Shown: piece by piece, positions 6,696 to 12,047 of the stretch
How the letters are laid out: every line of letters starts with the position of its first letter
Position numbering within the stretch: position 1 is the first letter of the stretch
Source of the DNA: an uncultured Actinomycetes bacterium
GTDB taxonomy: Bacteria > Actinomycetota > Actinomycetes > Nanopelagicales > Nanopelagicaceae
NCBI GenBank assembly: GCA_903932705.1
Contig: CAIZHC010000268.1
Coordinates: forward strand, 1 to 12,047
Length of the DNA: 12,047 nt
Direction of reading: 5' to 3'
The notes under the pieces: generated by a model
Database searches by the model: none
What the model saw: only the letters and a program-made list of their open reading frames with translations
Told to the model about the DNA's origin: nothing
Program-made: the position numbers and the translations under genes

Positions 6696-7454
6696 TTGCA
6701 CCAGATCTCAAACGAAGAGATCACACTTGAAATTGATGTTGAGCTCGGAGCTCGAGTTTCATCCTTGAACTGGAGGGGATTTGAGTTCGTTCTTCCAATG
6801 CGTGAAGACCCGATGAGTTGGGGTTGGTTCGCAATGGTCCCCTGGGCGGGACGAATTAAGTTGGGCAAAATTCAAGATGCTGACGGAATGATTCATCAAC
6901 TTCCGACGCATTGGGATCCACCTCATGCCGAGCATGGTTATGGTTTTCATTCTGAGTGGAGCGCCATCGATGAGAACTCATTCGAGTTGGCTCTGCCAGC
7001 CCCATACTCTCCAGCGATTGTGCGCCAATCATTTGTATTAGTTGGCAACACCTTGAAATGGTCGCTTGAATATATTTCGAATGGTTGCACTCTGCCTGCC
7101 TGGGTTGGATTCCATCCGTGGTTCCCGCGCACCATCGACTCCAACTCGGAGCTCGAATTGAACTTTGAAGCGGAGAAAGCGCTGGTTCGCGGATCGGATT
7201 ACATGCCGACTGGTGAATACTCATCAGCACCGGAACAACCTTGGGATGATGCATTTACCGGAATAAAAGGCGATCCCTCCCTCACGTGGGGCGATAAGGC
7301 GCGGATACAGATCTCTTCAGATGTCCCTTGGTGGGTTGTTTATACCGAGGATCAGTTAGGAATTTGTGTGGAACCACAAACAGCGCCGCCCGATGCAGCA
7401 AACTTGGGTATCGCCGGTTCCCATTCAATTTCTGCGCTCTTTATCTTCTCTTAG
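6696..7454 (+). CDS. Aldose 1-epimerase family protein (galactose mutarotase-like)
   Basis: A cytoplasmic beta-sandwich protein of 252 residues that should interconvert alpha and beta anomers of an aldose. Expected active-site residues are visible: Arg53 (WAGRIKLG), His80 in HAEHGYGFH, His140 in VGFHPWFP, and Glu226 in CVEPQTAPPDA as the general base. It is on the short side compared with E. coli GalM (about 346 residues), as in the YeaD/COG2017 subgroup. The start is uncertain. TTG at 6696 has GGAAAG (6686-6691) four bases upstream and begins one base after the permease stop; TTG at 6684 would overlap the permease by 11 bases and add four residues. Being last in the operon, it suggests that the transporter brings in a free aldose, or an oligosaccharide cleaved to one. 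Confidence 0.88.
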   Translation: MHQISNEEITLEIDVELGARVSSLNWRGFEFVLPMREDPMSWGWFAMVPWAGRIKLGKIQDADGMIHQLPTHWDPPHAEHGYGFHSEWSAIDENSFELALPAPYSPAIVRQSFVLVGNTLKWSLEYISNGCTLPAWVGFHPWFPRTIDSNSELELNFEAEKALVRGSDYMPTGEYSSAPEQPWDDAFTGIKGDPSLTWGDKARIQISSDVPWWVVYTEDQLGICVEPQTAPPDAANLGIAGSHSISALFIFS

Positions 7455-7460
7455 GGACTG

Positions 7461-7829
7461 TTACTTAGCGAACTCCCAAAGGTGTCCATCAGGGTCTGCA
7501 AATAAGAGGGTTCTGATTCCCCACGGCCTATCCATTGGACCATTTACTAGAGGGATTCCCAATCCCGAAAGACGTTCCGCTTCGGCATCCACATCTTCGA
7601 CCTGAACTGTGAACTGCACTCGAGCACCACTCTCTTTGGTGGCGACCGTAGTTGGAGAAATTAATCCAGGAGCTTCACTCTCAACAAGGAGATTAATAAG
7701 AGATTCACCGAATTGGAAGACAACGGAATTTGTATCCTCATAGACAGGTGATTTTTCAAAAGCATCTGAGTAGAAACTCTTAGTGCGCCCTAAGTCAGAG
7801 ATGAAGAGCGTTGTCGCGAAAAGTTTCAT
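7461..7829 (-). CDS. VOC-fold (glyoxalase/bleomycin-resistance-like) protein
   Basis: A small protein of 122 residues, the usual length of a single vicinal-oxygen-chelate module with two beta-alpha-beta-beta-beta repeats. The opening LFISDLGRTKSFYSDAF (8-24), VQFTVQVEDVDA (71-82) and the closing ADPDGHLWEFAK (111-122) are family-typical. Glu119 is the usual C-terminal metal ligand; the N-terminal His ligand position appears not to be His, so metal binding and catalysis are uncertain. Its ATG overlaps the pullulanase stop (ATGA), with a weak GGAAC just upstream, so translation is probably coupled. No functional tie to the pullulanase is evident. It could be an enzyme of a small-molecule pathway, a detoxification protein or a binding protein. 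Confidence 0.85.
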   Translation of the reverse strand: MKLFATTLFISDLGRTKSFYSDAFEKSPVYEDTNSVVFQFGESLINLLVESEAPGLISPTTVATKESGARVQFTVQVEDVDAEAERLSGLGIPLVNGPMDRPWGIRTLLFADPDGHLWEFAK

Positions 7830-10201
7830 TGTTCCAACACAAATGTGGTCTGTGGTGGGACCTTCACTTGAGCTCCCTTAATGGTTGCTAGAACTTTTGT
7901 ACCTGCCGTAGCTCCTGAAACTACTATCTTCCAAGTGCCAGCGGAGGGCAAAAGTACGGATTGAGAAATCGTAGTTGCATTGAATGTGACCACAATCTTC
8001 TTCCATGAATCTTTGCTCTTACTCCCGTCGAGTGAATAAGAAACAACGCCATCTAGAGTTGGCAAGAAGGTCAGGTTAGATTTGATTGCAGCTGCGGTGG
8101 TTAAGCGGAAGGCAGGATGAGCACTTCGCAGCGCAATCAAACCTTTGTAGTAATTGTTCACAGCCATATTGACAGGAAGAGTGCTCCACTTCAAGGAGTT
8201 CACCGTGTCATTTGAGTTATAGCTATTGCCATTACCTCCCTTGGAACGCAAGAACTCTTGTCCTGCTTGAATGAAGGGAACTCCCTGCGAGAGGTAGACA
8301 ATTGCTGCGCTCATCTCATCCATTTTGCTCAGTGTCGAGGCCGAGGCACCTGTGGCACTTGCCTTTAACTTGTCGAAGAGCGTTTGATTGTCGTGGGACT
8401 CAACATAGTTAATCGCTTGAGAAGGGGAGCTCGTTGTCCACGCGTTAGAAAGTGTTCCGTTATACGAAGTATTTCCGACTGTTCCTACCTTCACATCTAG
8501 GGCTCTCATGAAGGAGCCAGATACAAAACCCTTGGCATCTGCATTAAAGACAGATCCCTTTGCACCATCGCGAATTTGATCGTTGAATGCTGCTACCCCA
8601 GGAACCTGCGCAATATTGCCTTGAGTGGCTGCGCTGGTGATTGGGAGTGAACTGGAGCCATACCAACCTTCACCCAACATCAAAATTGTCGGATCAATTG
8701 CGCTCAAACTCTTGCGGGCTTGATTAATGGTCGTAATGCTCATCTGCCCCATCTGATCGATGCGGAAACCATCCATGTGATATTCCGTAGCCCAATACTT
8801 AAAGGAGTCATTTACGAACTTGGAGACCATGGAGCGCTCATCTGCAACATCGTTGCCGCATCCACTTCCACTTGTTAACTCGCCGTTGGAATCTGTTCTA
8901 AAGAAGTAGCCTGGGACGATCAAATTTTCACTATATGTGCTGGCGTTATAAACGTGATGGTAAACAACATCCATGATTACCCGCAGACCTTGATTGTGCA
9001 TAGATTGAATTGCGCTCTTCAACTCAACGATGCGAGTCGTTGGATTTGCGGGATCTGTTGAGTATGAACCCTCTGGAACATTGAAATTCTGGGGGTCGTA
9101 TCCCCAGTTAAATGTTGGATTTGCTTCATCTACAGATTGGAAATCGAAGATAGGCAGGAGCTCGACATGTGTCACTCCTAAGCTCTTGATATGTGCGACA
9201 CCTGTAGGGACTCCTTTGTATGAACTCTTCGTATCAGTGAACGCGAGATACTTTCCTTGATGCGCTGCGGGAACTCCGCTGCTTGGATCAATTGATAGAT
9301 CCCTTACATGGAGCTCATAAATAGATGCATCAGTTGGATTTCCAGAAAACTTTGGTTTGGTCGCGCTCCATCCAGCGGGATTGGTCTTTGAGAGATCAAC
9401 AACAACTCCACGAATCCCATTGATTGATGTTGCCCGGACATATGGATCCACGGCGTCATTTGTAGCCCCATCAACGGTAACTCGATACATGTAGACCAAG
9501 CCATTTTGATCGCCATCAACTGTGGTTACCCATGTGCCGTTGACATCCGATGTCATTGGAATCTCTTTTGCGGCACTATCGGGAGAGGTGAGCGATGGAT
9601 AAGTCAGCAGAGAAACCTTGCTCGCTGTAGGAGCCCACACTCTAAATTTGGTGTTGCTAGTTGTGTAAGTGTTTCCTAAATCATTGCCGGTGTAGGTGTA
9701 CTTGGCGGCAAAATCTGCTGAGTCATAAATCTTCGCCTGTAGCACAACGGGGTTTGCCGCAATTACTCCAGTAGGGGGAGCGGTGTAAACAACCGCATCT
9801 CCTTGGCGTAACCAAATTTCGGCGCTTCCATTTGCGTCAAAGGCAGGTACGAATCGATCGGTACCTCCATCTTTCTCAACCCAAGCGCCTTTTCTAATAA
9901 TGAATCCGAGTTGATTGAATGCAGCCATTCCCGTCACATCAATCGTGGCAATCGCTCCATATGAATCATTTGTAGTAAATGGAAAACCAGCGGGACTCAC
10001 CTCTTTATCGTTAGCCGTGCCTGGCAGATCGCGCCACAGGTAAACATTCCAATTTTGGTAATCGCTGGCTGACCGTTGGTAATGCACAGTCAGATGCAGG
10101 GAGTCAGGAAGTGCAGCTTGAGCACTGGGCACGGCGATTACAGGTTGAAGTGCTGCGATCATAAGCGTGATGGTCAGCAGGGCGGTACGTCGGCTCTTCA
10201 T
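7826..10201 (-). CDS. Secreted type I pullulanase (GH13 alpha-1,6-glucan debranching enzyme)
   Basis: A large secreted enzyme of 791 residues that should hydrolyse alpha-1,6 branches in pullulan, starch or glycogen. A Sec signal peptide (KSRR, hydrophobic core, cleavage near PSAQA at about 25-29) is followed by a CBM41-like starch-binding domain (about 34-140, HYQRSASDYQNWNVYLWRD), a CBM48-like domain (about 180-270), the GH13 barrel (about 293-700) and a beta-rich C-terminal domain. FNWGYDP is at 364-370, the pullulanase hallmark. Catalytic motifs: DVVYHH (411-416), FRID with nucleophile Asp482, LGE with acid/base Glu511, and ESHD with Asp604. All are intact. No LPXTG or lipobox is seen, so it is probably released. 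The ATG at 10201 is preferred over 10207 because GCGGAA then lies six bases upstream. It is not in the plus-strand operon but may supply its oligosaccharides. Confidence 0.95.
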   Translation of the reverse strand: MKSRRTALLTITLMIAALQPVIAVPSAQAALPDSLHLTVHYQRSASDYQNWNVYLWRDLPGTANDKEVSPAGFPFTTNDSYGAIATIDVTGMAAFNQLGFIIRKGAWVEKDGGTDRFVPAFDANGSAEIWLRQGDAVVYTAPPTGVIAANPVVLQAKIYDSADFAAKYTYTGNDLGNTYTTSNTKFRVWAPTASKVSLLTYPSLTSPDSAAKEIPMTSDVNGTWVTTVDGDQNGLVYMYRVTVDGATNDAVDPYVRATSINGIRGVVVDLSKTNPAGWSATKPKFSGNPTDASIYELHVRDLSIDPSSGVPAAHQGKYLAFTDTKSSYKGVPTGVAHIKSLGVTHVELLPIFDFQSVDEANPTFNWGYDPQNFNVPEGSYSTDPANPTTRIVELKSAIQSMHNQGLRVIMDVVYHHVYNASTYSENLIVPGYFFRTDSNGELTSGSGCGNDVADERSMVSKFVNDSFKYWATEYHMDGFRIDQMGQMSITTINQARKSLSAIDPTILMLGEGWYGSSSLPITSAATQGNIAQVPGVAAFNDQIRDGAKGSVFNADAKGFVSGSFMRALDVKVGTVGNTSYNGTLSNAWTTSSPSQAINYVESHDNQTLFDKLKASATGASASTLSKMDEMSAAIVYLSQGVPFIQAGQEFLRSKGGNGNSYNSNDTVNSLKWSTLPVNMAVNNYYKGLIALRSAHPAFRLTTAAAIKSNLTFLPTLDGVVSYSLDGSKSKDSWKKIVVTFNATTISQSVLLPSAGTWKIVVSGATAGTKVLATIKGAQVKVPPQTTFVLEQ

Positions 10202-10207
10202 AAACAT

Positions 10208-10227
10208 TTCCGCAGTTTATTGTGGAA
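10208..10227. promoter_or_regulatory. Imperfect inverted repeat in the pullulanase divergent promoter region
   Basis: TTCCGCA and TGTGGAA (one mismatch) flank a 6-base spacer in the 46-bp gap between the pullulanase and the divergent DUF1801-like gene. The left arm also contains the pullulanase ribosome binding site. It may be an operator for a carbohydrate-responsive regulator; a role in hiding the ribosome site is less likely because the pullulanase-strand RNA would carry an A-C mismatch. Low confidence, as short repeats of this quality arise by chance. Confidence 0.3.
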
Positions 10228-10231
10228 TTTG

Positions 10232-10237
10232 TACTAT
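10232..10237 (+). promoter_or_regulatory. Candidate -10 element for a near-leaderless small gene
   Basis: TACTAT lies ten bases before the ATG at 10248. No Shine-Dalgarno motif is seen in front of that ATG. A transcript starting six to ten bases after this box would have almost no leader, a common mode in actinobacteria. No convincing -35 was found. Confidence 0.35.
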
Positions 10238-10247
10238 TTTGAACCCT

Positions 10248-10631
10248 ATGGAGGCATTTCTTTCAGAATGGCTAGAGAAGACTTCCGCCCAACAACGGGA
10301 ATCTCTCATCGAGGCGCACGCATTCATCGTGAGCAATACTGAAGGACTAAGCGAGGAGATAAATACTGGGAAGTGGCTCACGGGTTATCTATTTTTCTCA
10401 GCAAATTCCACAATGGTCTTTGCGCTGGCTCCTCAAGGAGAGTCATCGACCACTCTCCACATGATGCCTTATTACGGATCAGCAGAGCTTCAAAATAAAC
10501 ACCAGAGCGCTTTGAAACCATTTCTCACAGGAAAGAGTTGTATTGCATTTGAACGATTCTCTGACCTTCCTCGCGAAAGTATGCTCAATATCGTGAGGGA
10601 TGGCACCAAAGCCTTCTTGGAGCGCATCTAG
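10248..10631 (+). CDS. Small DUF1801-like protein
   Basis: A soluble protein of 127 residues without signal peptide or membrane segments. The layout resembles the DUF1801 (YdhG-like) fold: an N-terminal helical part (EAFLSEWLEKTSAQQRESL), a central EEINTGKWLTGYLFF followed by strands (MVFALAP, TLHMMPYYG), then a helix and a final helix after FSDLPRESMLNIV. The family has no well-defined biochemical role; some members are annotated as iron-chaperone-like, and I make no claim for this one. The frame is open upstream to 10167, but that region lies inside the oppositely oriented pullulanase, so the ATG at 10248 is used. It is divergent from the pullulanase by 46 bp and precedes the acyltransferase by 48 bp. 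The domain call is moderate to low. Confidence 0.65.
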   Translation: MEAFLSEWLEKTSAQQRESLIEAHAFIVSNTEGLSEEINTGKWLTGYLFFSANSTMVFALAPQGESSTTLHMMPYYGSAELQNKHQSALKPFLTGKSCIAFERFSDLPRESMLNIVRDGTKAFLERI

Positions 10632-10679
10632 CAGATAGTTTCTTCTCATTTCTTGGGAGATAGGAATTACTCTAAAGAG

Positions 10680-12047
10680 GTGAGATTCCGCCCGGATATC
10701 GAAGGCCTGCGCGCCATTGCCGTAACTCTTGTGCTGCTTGCGCATCTTGAGGTCACAGGATTTAAAGGCGGATTTGTCGGAGTAGATATCTTCTTTGTTA
10801 TCTCGGGATTCCTAATTACTGGCCTGATAACTGCGGAATTTGCAAAGAAGGAATCCGCCAACCCGGATGGGGGATGGGTTTCTCTTCGGGCTTTCTACTT
10901 CCGCCGTGTGAAGCGAATTATCCCTGTCTCTTTCTTTGTTTTAACTGTTACAACCATCGCATCATTCATTCTTCTCAATTCAATACGAGCAAAAGCTGTG
11001 TTGAACGATTCAACATGGGCTGCACTCTTTGGCGCCAATATTCATTTCATCCGTATCGCTACAGATTACTTCCAGCAAGGTGCGGCGACTTCACCCGTCC
11101 AGCACTATTGGTCACTAGCTGTAGAAGAGCAGTTCTATTTAGTCATTCCGGCGCTCTTCATAGTGGCGGTCAATATCATTCGAATCCAAATTATTCCCTC
11201 CAGAATAAATTGGAAATTCCGAATCAGATTACTCTTCTCACTGATTGTCATTCTCTCCTTTATCTGGTCGGTTCTCGCAACTACTTCATCTCCCGCTAGC
11301 GCCTACTTCTCCTCCTTAACTCGAGCATGGGAGTTAGGAGTGGGTGCTCTCTTAGCTGTGGGAACCTTTGATCGTCCTAATCGGATTCGATCCAAGAATC
11401 TGACTCTCTTCGCTCTGCTCGGAATTGGTCTATTCGGATTTTCGACCCTGTACTTTTCAGCTTCAACGCAGTTCCCTGGATACGCCGCGCTTGCTCCGGT
11501 AGTAGGTGCGGCTTTACTTATTTTTGCGGGAAGTGGTTCTGAAAACATTGTTTCAAAGGTACTTGGGAGCAAAGTTCTAACAGGTATCGGTCGAATCTCT
11601 TATTCACTGTACTTATGGCACTGGCCAATGATTGTGCTGCTTAACGCTACTCATCCCCATGTATTGAAAACCGCTGCTGGTAAATCATCGTTAATTCTTC
11701 TCGCCCTAATCTTTTCGTACCTATCCTTTAAATTCGTTGAACAACCAATTCGCCAGATTGCTATTCCGCGCCGCTGGCGTGAGGAGAGGGCGACACTTCG
11801 CGGTTTTCTATCGAGTTTAAACTCCAAAGGGCTCAAGATTGGATTGAGTGCACTCTTAACCGTCACGCTATTTGCCCTCGGTTTCTCGATTGCAACGAGC
11901 CGGAGCTCGCAAAAAACAACAGCACCAATATCCACCCCAACAGCTAGCGCATCAGCTTCTCCGTCCGGATCGCCGACCACCGCAGATCCCTATACAAAGT
12001 TATTGACGAAATGGAGTCAAAAGATTCTGGATAGCACCTTCACTGCA
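10680..12047 (+). CDS. Membrane acyltransferase, acyltransferase 3 family, OafA-like (partial at 3' end)
   Basis: The frame stays open for 456 residues to the window edge. It encodes an integral membrane O-acyltransferase that modifies surface polysaccharide or cell-wall sugars. Family motifs appear in order: FRPDIEGLRAIAV (3-15); the catalytic His22, then GGFVGVDIFFVISGFLIT; FYFRRVKRIIPV; HYWSLAVEEQFYLVIP; RAWELGVGALLA; and SYSLYLWHWPMI. About ten or eleven membrane segments are followed from about residue 412 by a Ser/Thr/Pro/Ala-rich linker (APISTPTASASASPSGSPTT). OafA proteins with this layout usually continue into an extracytoplasmic SGNH esterase-like domain, expected beyond the edge. 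The GTG start is chosen because the family typically begins a few residues before FRPDIEGLRA. AAAGAG abuts it directly and AGGA lies 14 bases before, so initiation may be weak; an in-frame TTG at 10653 is an alternative. Confidence 0.9.
   Translation, partial: MRFRPDIEGLRAIAVTLVLLAHLEVTGFKGGFVGVDIFFVISGFLITGLITAEFAKKESANPDGGWVSLRAFYFRRVKRIIPVSFFVLTVTTIASFILLNSIRAKAVLNDSTWAALFGANIHFIRIATDYFQQGAATSPVQHYWSLAVEEQFYLVIPALFIVAVNIIRIQIIPSRINWKFRIRLLFSLIVILSFIWSVLATTSSPASAYFSSLTRAWELGVGALLAVGTFDRPNRIRSKNLTLFALLGIGLFGFSTLYFSASTQFPGYAALAPVVGAALLIFAGSGSENIVSKVLGSKVLTGIGRISYSLYLWHWPMIVLLNATHPHVLKTAAGKSSLILLALIFSYLSFKFVEQPIRQIAIPRRWREERATLRGFLSSLNSKGLKIGLSALLTVTLFALGFSIATSRSSQKTTAPISTPTASASASPSGSPTTADPYTKLLTKWSQKILDSTFTA

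Noticed and set aside
6856..7254. Minus-strand open frame of 132 codons over the mutarotase gene
   Set aside because: Antisense shadow; the plus frame carries the mutarotase active-site motifs.
10632..10679. Terminator or promoter between the DUF1801-like and acyltransferase genes
   Set aside because: Only a 4-bp weak inverted match (TCTC/GAGA) is present and no convincing -10/-35 pair was found.
10874..11299. Plus-strand open frame of 141 codons, Cys- and Ser-rich, inside the acyltransferase region
   Set aside because: Shifted frame of the OafA-like gene, whose own frame is uninterrupted and carries all family motifs in order.
11651..11980. Minus-strand open frame of 109 codons near the right edge
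   Set aside because: Antisense to the acyltransferase membrane domain and linker, with low-complexity end mirroring the Ser/Thr linker.

Overview
The window reads as a gene-dense chromosomal segment of a Gram-positive, probably actinobacterial, organism with intermediate G+C (roughly half GC by eye). A freshwater planktonic actinobacterium of the Nanopelagicales (acI) or Microbacteriaceae type would fit. The taxonomic call is inference from gene content, compact spacing (ATGA start/stop overlaps, no gap over 110 bp between genes), purine-rich Shine-Dalgarno sites and ATG/GTG/TTG starts; there is no rRNA or marker gene. No tRNA, CRISPR, IS element, phage gene or integration site was seen, and no stretch over 300 bases lacks a gene.

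Region 1 (1-7454) is a carbohydrate or sugar-acid uptake and catabolism locus. On the minus strand an IclR-family regulator is followed, with an ATGA overlap, by a gene that starts at position 9 and leaves the window. Divergently, on the plus strand, lies a run of six genes: a U32-peptidase-like TIM-barrel protein, an IlvD/Edd-family sugar-acid dehydratase with all Fe-S and metal-site residues, a secreted sugar-binding protein, two MalF/MalG-type permeases and an aldose 1-epimerase (mutarotase). The 89-bp divergent gap contains a perfect 8-3-8 palindrome placed to block overlapping back-to-back promoters, the expected layout for an IclR-type operator. A strong hairpin without a U-tract separates the binding-protein gene from the permeases. 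No transporter ATPase, sugar dehydrogenase, lactonase or recognised 2-keto-3-deoxy-acid aldolase gene is in the window.

Region 2 (7461-10201, minus strand) holds a secreted multidomain type I pullulanase (glycoside hydrolase family 13) and, overlapping its stop codon, a small VOC-fold protein. This pair converges on the mutarotase gene with only 6 bp between stop codons.

Region 3 (10248-12047, plus strand) holds a small DUF1801-like protein and a large membrane acyltransferase (acyltransferase 3, OafA-like) that runs off the right edge just after its membrane domain.

Working model (inference): oligosaccharides such as those released by the pullulanase, or free aldoses or aldonates, are taken up by the transporter; the mutarotase equilibrates anomers; an oxidised sugar acid is dehydrated to a 2-keto-3-deoxy acid by the IlvD/Edd enzyme; and the coupled TIM-barrel protein acts in the same pathway, possibly on that product. 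The IclR protein probably senses a pathway intermediate. The least understood and most interesting part is the TIM-barrel/dehydratase pair under this palindrome.
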